Shown: positions 15,528 through 22,656 of the stretch, piece after piece | Numbering within the stretch: position 1 is the first letter of the stretch | Layout of the letters: each line of letters opens with the position of its first letter | From: F1-20-MAGs119 sp964556145 | Lineage (GTDB): Bacteria > Actinomycetota > Acidimicrobiia > Acidimicrobiales > Ilumatobacteraceae | Reading direction: 5' to 3' | Assembly: GCA_964556145.1 (NCBI GenBank) | Contig: CAZKVD010000006.1 | Location: forward strand, 1-40,678 | DNA length: 40,678 bases | Made by a program: the position numbers and the translations under genes | The notes under the pieces: generated by a model | Told to the model about the DNA's origin: nothing | Seen by the model: the letters and a program-made list of their open reading frames with translations, nothing else | Databases searched by the model: none

Positions 15528-16514
15528 TCACTTCGACGCGATTGGTTCCGGCTTCCCCACCAAACGCGCCAGCGCACGCGCTCCACTACCGAGCGCCAGT
15601 CCCGCGGCCAACGGAACGATCAGGCGAATCACGATCGAGTCCCCGAATCCCGGAACGAAACGGTTCGTCACGGTCTCACGCTCGAGCACGACGGCCACCA
15701 ACAATGCAACCGCTGCCGACGTGACGAGTGCATCGACAACCTCGCCTCGATCCCGGAAGACCGCCGTCATCACCGAGACGATCACCGCCAGAACGCCGAG
15801 CGCGAACATTCCCGGTGCACCGCGCGCCTGCGACGGAAGTCCCAAGAACATCAATGCACCGCAGACGATGAACGCTGCACCGGCGCCGGCAAGTTCACGC
15901 GGCGCAGCCCGACGCGACAATGCAAAGCCCACAACCAGCGCCGGAACTGCGAGCAGCCACCACCACGAGCCCGGCGCATCACGCAGGTAGAGGTTCCCCG
16001 ACACGACGGTTGATGCACCATCGATCGTCATTGCAATCGCCCACTGCTGTACCAAACCGTCGTTGTTGATCGTCTGCGGCGTACCTGTCCCCATCCAGTG
16101 CACACGGTGGTCATGCCAGAGATACGTGCCGTTTCTCGATGAGACAATCCAATTGGGTTCGATTTGCTCGGACGCTGAATCGCCAGTCGAAGCGACTGCG
16201 CCGTAGCGGTCTTGGCTGATACGGAACGTCTCGGCGCTCTCGTTCACCGACACGGTTCCGTCGGCGTCGATGCGTAGGAATTCTTCGTCGTAGTAACCGT
16301 TCATCTGAAGGGTGTGGCCGCGCTCGACCCGCACCCGAACGAACGCGTCACCGCCGACGATGTCGACCTTCACTGCGGGGTTCACGGGCGTCATGGACTC
16401 GACGAGGCTCTCAGTGTTGCCGGGTTGCGCCGGGTCGGCCGATGCAATTCCGGCAGGAGACACCACCAGGAACCCGAGCGCGCATGCAATCAACGCCCGG
16501 GTTCGTCGCCGCAC
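15528..16514 (-). CDS. Membrane protein of unknown function with an exported N-terminal domain
   Basis: 328 aa. A basic start and hydrophobic stretch ending SPAGIASA forms a signal peptide (residues 1-27). A beta-rich domain of about 140 residues follows, containing GGDAFVRVRVERGHT, QMNGYYDEEFLRID and YLWHDHRVHWMG. Five to six membrane helices then run from about 170 to the end. The HDHRVHWMG segment is rich in potential metal ligands. I recall similar domains in actinobacterial proteins near copper-handling genes, but nothing here confirms that. The GTG at 16514 is chosen because it is the first start after the tRNA-Sec 3' end and begins the signal peptide; reading further upstream would translate the tRNA. 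Confidence 0.75.
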   Translation of the reverse strand: MRRRTRALIACALGFLVVSPAGIASADPAQPGNTESLVESMTPVNPAVKVDIVGGDAFVRVRVERGHTLQMNGYYDEEFLRIDADGTVSVNESAETFRISQDRYGAVASTGDSASEQIEPNWIVSSRNGTYLWHDHRVHWMGTGTPQTINNDGLVQQWAIAMTIDGASTVVSGNLYLRDAPGSWWWLLAVPALVVGFALSRRAAPRELAGAGAAFIVCGALMFLGLPSQARGAPGMFALGVLAVIVSVMTAVFRDRGEVVDALVTSAAVALLVAVVLERETVTNRFVPGFGDSIVIRLIVPLAAGLALGSGARALARLVGKPEPIASK

Positions 16515-16518
16515 GAAT

Positions 16519-16614
16519 TGGCGGAGGTGGACGGGAATCGAACCCGCCGGACGAGGATCGCTCGTCCCAACCGCTTTGAAGGCGGCGGAGCCCACCAGGC
16601 GCACGGACACCTCC
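16519..16614 (-). tRNA. selC: tRNA-Sec (anticodon TCA)
   Basis: 96 nt including an encoded CCA. The acceptor stem GGAGGTG/CACCTCC is 7 bp plus a T-C mismatch at the eighth position typical of this tRNA. The anticodon loop CTTCAAA, with anticodon TCA, closes a CCGC/GCGG stem. The long variable arm is GGACGAG/CTCGTCC. The T arm GCGGG-TTCGATT-CCCGT has the same G-U outer pair as E. coli tRNA-Sec, and the discriminator is G followed by CCA. The D arm is the least regular part (GCGCC/GGCTC with one mismatch). The length and TCA anticodon exclude ordinary tRNA-Ser. It charges UGA codons with selenocysteine together with SelA, SelB and SelD, which are not in this window. Confidence 0.94.
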
Positions 16615-16626
16615 ATGACGCGGCTC

Positions 16627-16632
16627 ACCGTA
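16627..16632 (-). promoter_or_regulatory. Putative -10 element of the tRNA-Sec gene
   Basis: TACGGT on the minus strand lies 12 nt before the tRNA 5' end, giving a short leader for RNase P to remove. No clear -35 is visible. Confidence 0.35.
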
Positions 16633-16712
16633 GCCGAAGTGGGGTCCGAATTTCCCTGTCGGGTTTCGACTCTCTCGCGCACACATGACGACAAAGAGCG
16701 AAAGGGCAACAC

Positions 16713-17330
16713 ATGATCATTCTTTGTCGGTCCGTCAAGGGCGGAAGTGGAACCTCGGTGACGGCTGCAGCACTCGGCTTGTTGCTGGCGGCACGTCACC
16801 GCGGAGGCGGCCACGTCGTCGACTTGTGTGGGGACATGCCCGCCGTGTTGGGCATCGCCGAGCCCGAGGGAACGACTGCATGCGAAGTGAACTCGGCCCT
16901 GAATCTTCTGCCGCGTCGTGTCGAACGAGAGGGCTCGGACACGTTCTGGCTCTCTCTTGCCACCGAGTTGCAGTCGTTGCGCGGACCGGTGGTCGTCGAT
17001 GCAGGGAATCTGGTGATTGGCCGGGCACTGGTCGATGCAGCTGCCGCGTCGTATCTCGTCACTCGACCCTGCTATCTCGCATTGCGCCGCGCGACGCACG
17101 CAATCCACCGCGGTGAGCTCCCGGTCGACGGTTGCATTTTGTTGAACGAACCGGGTCGCGCACTGACATCGAACGACGTCGCCGCGGTGTTGAAGACACC
17201 CGTTCGCGCCGAACTTCCGGTCGACAACACCATCAGCCGTGCCGTCGATGCGGGCCTCCTCGCCCACCGCGTACCACGCGCACTCGACGAGGGGCTTGCC
17301 GACATCATCACCGAGCACGCCTCGCGGTGA
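16713..17330 (+). CDS. CpaE/TadZ-like P-loop protein of the Tad pilus locus
   Basis: 205 aa. It starts with a MinD/ParA-like loop, SVKGGSGTSVTAAALG (residues 7-22). The signature Lys of KGG is present, but the canonical GK(T/S) Lys is replaced by Thr (GTS). A strand PVVVDAGN near 91-98 resembles Walker A', and LPVDNTISRAVDAG near 170-183 resembles the ParA C-terminal region. In Tad systems TadZ/CpaE proteins localise the secretion ATPase at the pole; many have degenerate ATPase sites. The start is supported by AAAGGG 7 nt upstream. It is the first gene of the operon, 6 bases before tadA. Confidence 0.82.
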   Translation: MIILCRSVKGGSGTSVTAAALGLLLAARHRGGGHVVDLCGDMPAVLGIAEPEGTTACEVNSALNLLPRRVEREGSDTFWLSLATELQSLRGPVVVDAGNLVIGRALVDAAAASYLVTRPCYLALRRATHAIHRGELPVDGCILLNEPGRALTSNDVAAVLKTPVRAELPVDNTISRAVDAGLLAHRVPRALDEGLADIITEHASR

Positions 17331-17336
17331 TTCGAC

Positions 17337-18251
17337 GTGGCAACCGAATTGGTCTCCCTTCTCCACGACCCGGACGTCCGCGAAATCGTGGTCAACAACG
17401 ACACCGAGGTGTGGGTTGAACGTGCTGCGGGACTCTCCCGTCTCGACGATGTTGCCAATGGTGAGGCTGCGGCGCTCGTCGAACGCCTGCTCGCGCCTCT
17501 TGGTCGACGCATCGACATCTCGTCCCCCGTTGTCGACGCACGATTGCGGGACGGCTCGAGGTTGTGTGCGGCAATTCCCCCGGTCAGCCCGCACGGCCTC
17601 AGCCTCGCAATTCGTCGGTTCGCCCACGGCAAGCACTCGATGTGTTCATTCACCGATGCACGCACCGCCGACCTCGTTGCCTCGGCTCTCGATCAACGGC
17701 TGAACATCGTCGTATCGGGCGGAACCTCGACGGGCAAAACAACCCTTCTCGGCGCAATGGCGGAATTGATTCCGTCGTCGCAGCGCCTCATCGTGCTCGA
17801 GGACACCAACGAACTCCGCCTGCGTCATCCCCACGCGGTGTATCTCGAGACACGACCTGCCAGCGCCGAAGGAGTCCCCGCAATCGAACTCTCGGACCTC
17901 GTGCGCCACGCGCTTCGCTTGCGACCCGACCGACTGGTCGTCGGCGAGGTTCGCGGCCCCGAGGCATTCGACATGCTCCAGGCCATGAACACCGGCCATT
18001 CGGGATCGCTTGCAACCTGCCACGCAAACTCGGCGGTCGACACACTGCACCGCCTCGAATCAATGGTGCTACGTGCGATCTCCAATTGGCCGATGGCAGC
18101 AGTGCGCTCGTACGTCGCTTCGGCGATCGACCTCGTCGTTCACGTCGAACGCACGATCGACGGCGTGCGACGCATCGCCGACATCGTTCGGGTTGATGAC
18201 ACGCTCGGATCCGACGGCAGGTACGTCACGTGTTCGCTTCTCGACGACTGA
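17337..18251 (+). CDS. tadA: Tad/CpaF-family secretion ATPase
   Basis: 304 aa type II/IV secretion hexameric ATPase that powers pilin assembly at the inner face of the membrane. Seen in order: N-terminal VREIVVNNDTEVWVE; Walker A GGTSTGKTTLL near residues 128-138; Asp/Glu box VLEDTNELRLRHP near 150; Walker B region LRLRPDRLVVGEVRGPEAFDML, split across about 190-215; and His box GHSGSLATCHANS near 220. It is shorter than the about 400-aa CpaF of proteobacteria, mostly at the N-terminus. The GTG start follows the CpaE-like stop by 6 bases and the 3' end overlaps tadB by 22 bases. Confidence 0.93.
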   Translation: MATELVSLLHDPDVREIVVNNDTEVWVERAAGLSRLDDVANGEAAALVERLLAPLGRRIDISSPVVDARLRDGSRLCAAIPPVSPHGLSLAIRRFAHGKHSMCSFTDARTADLVASALDQRLNIVVSGGTSTGKTTLLGAMAELIPSSQRLIVLEDTNELRLRHPHAVYLETRPASAEGVPAIELSDLVRHALRLRPDRLVVGEVRGPEAFDMLQAMNTGHSGSLATCHANSAVDTLHRLESMVLRAISNWPMAAVRSYVASAIDLVVHVERTIDGVRRIADIVRVDDTLGSDGRYVTCSLLDD

Positions 18252-18913
18252 ACCCGGGCCATTTCGCCCCGGCCCTGCCGCGATTCGCCGCGCGGATTCT
18301 GTCGCTGCGACGCCTCATCGAGCCGGATGACCAGCCAACCCCCGAGTTGTTTCGGCGCCTCACCAACCGCCGCACAATCGATGACGTACCGCACGGCGCC
18401 TCGTTTCTCGACGTGGTCGACCGCCATGTCCGACTGGGCTCGTCGGTGCGCGGCGCCATCCAGGCCGCTTTTGGTGAGTGTCATCCGCCGTTGGAAGAAC
18501 CTCTGCGCGTACTTCTTCTGCACTGTCGCACCGGCGCACCGCTCGACGACGAAGAGGTTCTCGACGATGCAGCTCGCCGACCCACGGATGATGCATTTCT
18601 CATCAGATCGCTTGTCGCCGCGGCGGCCGGGGGCAACGCAGCGTCATTCTGCCTGCAGCGTGCGGCATGGGCCCTGCGAGAACGCCACGCCATTCGCGCC
18701 GAACGGCGCGCCCACGCAGCCCAGGCCGTCTTTGCGGCGCGCGTCCTGTCGTGGCTTCCGGTTGTCTTCGGTCTCGTCATGGCCGCAACGAATCATTCGG
18801 TTCGCTCTGCATATTTCGGTGGTACCGCCGGGATTTTCTGCGTGATCGTCGGAATCGGGCTGAACGTGGCTGGCCGGCGTTGGATGAGGAGGATCACGTG
18901 TTCGTTCGGCTGA
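18230..18913 (+). CDS. tadB: TadB-like type II secretion system F domain protein
   Basis: 227 aa. The central region (about 60-150) has the helical F-domain pattern, with GSSVRGAIQAAFGE followed by FLIRSLVAAAAGGNAASFCLQRAAWALRERHAIRAERRAHAAQA in pieces. Two membrane helices follow, near 165-185 and 195-217. It is shorter than classical TadB (about 300 aa) and lacks the first membrane pair. Such proteins form the inner-membrane platform on which TadA acts. The GTG start overlaps the tadA end and the 3' end overlaps tadC by 16 bases, so all are translationally coupled. Confidence 0.8.
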   Translation: MFASRRLNPGHFAPALPRFAARILSLRRLIEPDDQPTPELFRRLTNRRTIDDVPHGASFLDVVDRHVRLGSSVRGAIQAAFGECHPPLEEPLRVLLLHCRTGAPLDDEEVLDDAARRPTDDAFLIRSLVAAAAGGNAASFCLQRAAWALRERHAIRAERRAHAAQAVFAARVLSWLPVVFGLVMAATNHSVRSAYFGGTAGIFCVIVGIGLNVAGRRWMRRITCSFG

Positions 18914-19413
18914 TTGCACAAATTCCGGCTCCCAGATTGAGACGTCGGGGTGCCGCAACGAACTCGTCACTTGTCGAGTTCGTCGACCTGATCGTGGTGT
19001 TGTTGAAGAGCGGGCGCACCACGCGACAGGCACTGGATTGCATCCGGCACTGGGGCACGGGCGACGTGGCCAACGCTGCCCAACGGGTGATCGTTCGGTG
19101 CGATTCGGGCGAACGACTGGCTGATGCTCTCGGAGAGCTTCTTGCCGTGTTCGGCTCACCCGCGGTAGGAATCGCCAACACGCTTGCGGCAGCCGAACGG
19201 GATGGTCTCCCCATCGCTCCGGTTCTCGACCGACTCGTCGGCGAAGCACACGCCGAACGCCGCCGCCAGGCACAGGTCGACGCATCGAAGTTGCCCATCA
19301 AGCTTGCATTCCCTCTCGTTGCTTGTGTGCTGCCGTCGTTCGTCGCCTTGACCATCGTGCCGATTCTCATCGGCGCCCTCTCATCTCTCACCCTCGGCCC
19401 CCTTGCGGGCTGA
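18898..19413 (+). CDS. tadC: TadC-like type II secretion system F domain protein
   Basis: 171 aa. It has an F domain: VEFVDLIVVLLKSGRTTRQALDCI near residues 25-48, then ERLADALGELLAVFGSPAVGIANTLAAAERDGLPIAPVLDRLV in pieces. A C-terminal membrane helix, KLAFPLVACVLPSFVALTIVP, lies near 140-160. Classical TadC is about 300 aa, so this is a reduced form. The GTG at 18898 is fixed by GAGGAGGA a few bases upstream. It pairs with TadB as the membrane platform. Confidence 0.82.
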   Translation: MFVRLIAQIPAPRLRRRGAATNSSLVEFVDLIVVLLKSGRTTRQALDCIRHWGTGDVANAAQRVIVRCDSGERLADALGELLAVFGSPAVGIANTLAAAERDGLPIAPVLDRLVGEAHAERRRQAQVDASKLPIKLAFPLVACVLPSFVALTIVPILIGALSSLTLGPLAG

Positions 19414-19429
19414 TCAAGAAAGGAATCCC

Positions 19430-19660
19430 ATGACCATGTTTCTGCGACTCACCATGCAACTCTCGCGCTTTTTCGACCATGACGACGATGGCCAGGCAAC
19501 GACGGAATATGCCCTCATTCTTCTCGCCGCGGCAGTCATCGCCGTTCTTGTGATCACGTGGGCAACGGCCGGTGGCGGGGCCGGACGAATCGGTGATCTC
19601 TTCGACTCGGTGTTCGATGGTGTTCTCGACAAGACAACACAAACAACCCTCGCACCATAG
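19430..19660 (+). CDS. Flp/DUF4244-like pilin
   Basis: 76 aa. After a 29-residue leader come DDDG and QATTEYALILLAAAVIAVLV, a prepilin-peptidase-type site: cleavage after Gly, Glu at +5, Tyr at +6, then a hydrophobic helix. This is the hallmark of Flp-type pilins. The remaining 25 residues (about 50-76) form a short hydrophilic tail. Length and position between tadC and a tadE-like gene match the DUF4244 pilin subunits of actinobacterial Tad loci. The ATG at 19430 follows AAGAAAGGA. No prepilin peptidase gene is present in the window. Confidence 0.85.
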   Translation: MTMFLRLTMQLSRFFDHDDDGQATTEYALILLAAAVIAVLVITWATAGGGAGRIGDLFDSVFDGVLDKTTQTTLAP

Positions 19661-20036
19661 GGGTCAAGCAGCGGTCGAAGTTGCGCTCGTCCTGCCACTG
19701 CTCACCGTATTCACCGTGGCCATCGCGCAGTTCGCAATCGTCGGCCGCGACCAACTTGCACTGTGGCAGTCCGCTCGCGAAGTCTCGCGTTCCGTCGCCC
19801 TTGCCCCCGACCCGCTTCTCGCCGCAAGTCAGCAAGCAGGGCCGGGGCGCACGATCAGCGTTGCCGATGGCGCGGTGCATGTCGTTCTCACTCATCGAAC
19901 CCGGCTGTCGTTCGCAGGGTTTTCGTTCCTCAGACGGACGATCACCCTGCGTGCACGGGTGAGTATGGCTCTCGAGCCACCAGTAGCGTTCCCATCGGAT
20001 GTTGTCGGTGACGAGTTCAATCAGCGAGGACCGTAA
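19617..20036 (+). CDS. TadE-like minor pilin/pseudopilin
   Basis: 139 aa if the ATG at 19617 is used. The recognisable part begins HRGQAAVEVALVLPLLTVF, again a Gly followed by Gln at +1 and Glu at +5 and then a hydrophobic helix, as in TadE. QLALWQSAREVSRSVALAPD follows, close to the TadE pattern of a post-helix AREAAR motif. It overlaps the pilin gene by 44 bases. No ribosome-binding site is obvious, so initiation probably depends on coupling and the start is uncertain (GTG 19620 is equally possible). Confidence 0.78.
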   Translation: MVFSTRQHKQPSHHRGQAAVEVALVLPLLTVFTVAIAQFAIVGRDQLALWQSAREVSRSVALAPDPLLAASQQAGPGRTISVADGAVHVVLTHRTRLSFAGFSFLRRTITLRARVSMALEPPVAFPSDVVGDEFNQRGP

Positions 20037-20352
20037 CGGTCGGCCGCGCACAGTGATTCGTATCGAAGGCCCCGTGTCGATGTCGACGCTGCCCCGGTTC
20101 GTCGATGCGTTGAACCGCGAGCTTCTGGCCTCGGATGCACCGATCGTATTGGTCGACCTCGACGCGGTTGACGGCATCGACGATGCCGGACTCGGCGTCC
20201 TCCTCGGTGCGGGTGCAAGAGTGCGCAGCGCCAACCGCTTGTTCGGAGTCGTTGCCACCATGCAACGCACCCGTGATCGCCTTGCGGATTCCCGATTCGA
20301 CCGGGCGGTTGATGTTTTCAGTTCACTGCTCGACGCCGGTCGTATCGGCTGA
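19999..20352 (+). CDS. STAS-domain protein (anti-anti-sigma factor-like)
   Basis: 117 aa single STAS domain. It has VIRIEGPVSMSTLPRFVDAL in the N-terminal strand-helix, then IVLVDLDAVDGIDDAGLGVLLGAG near residues 50-73, matching the VDLSxVxFIDSSGLGVLL core of SpoIIAA-like proteins. The phosphorylatable Ser of DSSG is missing: here it reads DDAG, with Asp at that position. Such proteins normally bind anti-sigma kinases; this one would not be switched off by Ser phosphorylation. It overlaps the tadE-like gene by 38 bases and the photolyase start by 1 base. The start could also be GTG 20008. Confidence 0.85.
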   Translation: MLSVTSSISEDRNGRPRTVIRIEGPVSMSTLPRFVDALNRELLASDAPIVLVDLDAVDGIDDAGLGVLLGAGARVRSANRLFGVVATMQRTRDRLADSRFDRAVDVFSSLLDAGRIG

Positions 20353-21866
20353 TGGTTGCAAGTCGCACAATCCTGGTGTTCGGCGACCAGTTGAACCGTG
20401 CCATCGGTGTTCTCGCCACAGCCACAACCAAGACGGACAGAATCCTCTTCGTCGAATCAACGGAAAAGATCGGGGCTGCCGACTGGCACCCGCAGCGGTT
20501 GCACTTTTACCTTTCCTCGATGCGGCACTTCGCCGAGGAACTGCGCCGCGAAGGTTTCACCGTCGACTACGTCCGTGCATCGTCGTTCCGCACTGCGATC
20601 GCCGAACACGTCTCGACGCACCCACAGAGCACGATCGTGGCAACCGAACCGAACAGTTTCGGCGCCCGCCAACTGATGGCCGACCTCGGCGTCGAAATGC
20701 TGCCTTCGAACCAGTTCCTGTGCCATCACTCGGAATTCTCGGCATGGGTCGACGCGCGGCGCGCAAAGGGATACAAGACCTTCAAGCTCGAGGACTTCTA
20801 CCGCCACCAACGCGTGGCACTCGACATCCTGATGAACGACGGCGAGCCGCACGGTGGAAGGTGGAACTTCGATGGCGAGAATCGCGAACCACCCCCGCGC
20901 GACGGTCACGACCGTTGGCCGACACCGCTCATCGACGAACTCGACGACATCGACCACCAGGTGCTGTCCGACATCGCCGGCCACCACGGGGCAGGTGCGC
21001 CGCCACTCGGTTGGTGGGCAACCACACGCGAAGGGGCCCTGCGGCGTTTGACCCATTTCATCGACAACGTCTTGCCGATGTTCGGGCCCCACGAAGATGC
21101 AATGTTGACCAACAATTGGCACCTTGCCCACTCGGTGTTGTCCCCCTATCTCAACAACGGGCTGCTCATGCCGGGCGAAATTGTTGTAGCTGCTGAGCAT
21201 GCCCATCGCGAGGGACGCGTCGACATTGCTTCGGTCGAGGGATTCATTCGCCAGATCATCGGGTGGCGCGAGTACGTGTGGGGGCTCTACTGGATGTGGA
21301 TGCCCACCTACCGCGACGAGAACTTTCTCGGTGCAAACCTCGACCTCCCGCCAGCATTGGCAACCGGCGAAACGTCGATGAATTGCGTGAAGTGCACCGT
21401 TGCGGGCATCAATGACCGGGCATGGGCACACCACATTCAGCGGCTGATGATCCTCGGCAACCTTGCACTGACGGCAGGAATCAACCCGCGCCAATTCACC
21501 GACTGGATGTCGCGGGTGTTCGTCGATGCCGCCGAATGGGTGATGGTGCCGAACGTCGTCGGAATGGCGTTGTTCGCCGATGGCGGTCGCATGGCCACCA
21601 AGCCGTATGCGTCGGGTGGTGCGTACATCGACAAGATGAGCGACTACTGCAAGGGCTGCCGCTACGACCGCAAGAAGCGCATCGGTGACGATGCCTGCCC
21701 TTTCACCACCCTCTACTGGGACTTCCTCGATCGCCACTCGGACACCTTCGTGCGCAATCCGCGGATCGCCACACAAGTACGCTCGGCCCAGAAACTGGCC
21801 GACATCGCCGAGGTGCGCGTCAGGGCACGTGAAGTGCGGGAACTCCTGCAATCCGGCCGCCTCTGA
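20352..21866 (+). CDS. Iron-sulfur bacterial cryptochrome/photolyase (FeS-BCP, PhrB-like)
   Basis: 504 aa, the size of the deoxyribodipyrimidine photolyase-related (DPRP) family. The N-terminal Rossmann domain (residues 1-130) binds an antenna chromophore, and the helical C-terminal half binds FAD. Four cysteines fit the [4Fe-4S] pattern of Agrobacterium PhrB: Cys345 (or Cys348), Cys433, Cys436 and Cys449, with the same CxxC-x12-C spacing in the last three. EGFIRQIIGWREYVWGLYW near 298-316 and NNWHLAHSVLSPYLNNG near 253-270 are family motifs. Characterised relatives repair (6-4) photoproducts. The ATG overlaps the STAS stop (TGATG), so it is coupled to the Tad/STAS operon. Confidence 0.93.
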   Translation: MVASRTILVFGDQLNRAIGVLATATTKTDRILFVESTEKIGAADWHPQRLHFYLSSMRHFAEELRREGFTVDYVRASSFRTAIAEHVSTHPQSTIVATEPNSFGARQLMADLGVEMLPSNQFLCHHSEFSAWVDARRAKGYKTFKLEDFYRHQRVALDILMNDGEPHGGRWNFDGENREPPPRDGHDRWPTPLIDELDDIDHQVLSDIAGHHGAGAPPLGWWATTREGALRRLTHFIDNVLPMFGPHEDAMLTNNWHLAHSVLSPYLNNGLLMPGEIVVAAEHAHREGRVDIASVEGFIRQIIGWREYVWGLYWMWMPTYRDENFLGANLDLPPALATGETSMNCVKCTVAGINDRAWAHHIQRLMILGNLALTAGINPRQFTDWMSRVFVDAAEWVMVPNVVGMALFADGGRMATKPYASGGAYIDKMSDYCKGCRYDRKKRIGDDACPFTTLYWDFLDRHSDTFVRNPRIATQVRSAQKLADIAEVRVRAREVRELLQSGRL

Positions 21867-21935
21867 GCACTTGCCACGGGTAAGGATTGGAAAAGAATCC
21901 ACGTCATTGCGGTACGTGGCATCGCGACCCGTCTG

Positions 21936-21941
21936 TACCGT
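21936..21941 (+). promoter_or_regulatory. -10 element TACCGT, leaderless start of the response regulator
   Basis: TACCGT is followed by 7 nt and then the ATG at 21949, without a ribosome-binding site. It separates the two-component pair from the upstream photolyase operon. Confidence 0.6.
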
Positions 21942-21948
21942 TCTTTCC

Positions 21949-22656
21949 ATGGCAACGACGTCGAATGGACCACTGAACGACTCGCCCCGGGTTCTCGTCG
22001 CCGAAGACGACCCCGCCGTTCGTTCGGCAGTCACGCGCGTTCTCGAACTCGAGGGCTACCGCGTCTCCTCGGTCAATGACGGTGCCGCTGCACTTGCAGC
22101 CATCACCTCGTCGCCACCCGATGCAGTGGTGATGGACGTCATGATGCCTTTCGCCGATGGACTCACCGTGTGCCGCGAAGCACGTATGCGTGGCATCCGC
22201 GTGCCGATTCTGTTGTTGACCGCAAAACACGAGGTGAACGATCGTGTTGCAGGACTCGATGCCGGGGCCGACGACTACCTCGTCAAGCCCTTTTCGATCG
22301 ACGAACTGCTCGCGCGCGTCCGTGCGCTGTTGCGGCGGCGCGTCACCACCGAAGAGGCGACGCTGCTCCAGGTCGGTGACTTGGTTCTCGATCCGGCCCG
22401 TCGCGAAGTGCGTCGCGGATCGCGGGAAATTCATCTCACCAAAACCGAGTTCGACCTCCTCGAAGCACTGATGCTGCGCTCGGGGCTCGTCGTGTCACGC
22501 GACCAGCTCTACGAGGAAATCTGGGGTTACGACTTCGAGACCGGTTCCAAATCGCTCGACGTGTACATCGGCTACCTCCGACGCAAGACCGAAGAGGCAG
22601 GCGAAGCGCGCATCGTCTTCACGGTGCGCGGCGTGGGCTACACGGTGAAGGCATGA
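21949..22656 (+). CDS. OmpR/PhoB-family response regulator (MprA-like)
   Basis: 235 aa. The receiver domain (about 13-125) has the acidic pair ED D, phospho-acceptor Asp63 in VVMDVMMP, Thr in LLLTAK and Lys in DDYLVKPF. The C-terminal winged helix (about 140-233) contains EIHLTKTEFDLLEAL, VSRDQLYEEIWGYDF and the wing TVRGVGYTVK. It activates or represses promoters after phosphorylation by the adjacent kinase, whose ATG overlaps its stop by 4 bases. Similarity to MprA of mycobacteria (cell-envelope stress) is by family pattern only. Confidence 0.95.
   Translation: MATTSNGPLNDSPRVLVAEDDPAVRSAVTRVLELEGYRVSSVNDGAAALAAITSSPPDAVVMDVMMPFADGLTVCREARMRGIRVPILLLTAKHEVNDRVAGLDAGADDYLVKPFSIDELLARVRALLRRRVTTEEATLLQVGDLVLDPARREVRRGSREIHLTKTEFDLLEALMLRSGLVVSRDQLYEEIWGYDFETGSKSLDVYIGYLRRKTEEAGEARIVFTVRGVGYTVKA

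Noticed and set aside
15528..17636. A 702-codon open frame on the minus strand
   Set aside because: Only the last 328 codons carry protein features. The middle translates tRNA-Sec and the first part is antisense to the CpaE-like and tadA genes.
20457..22034. 525-codon minus-strand frame
   Set aside because: Antisense to the photolyase and the response regulator, without family features.
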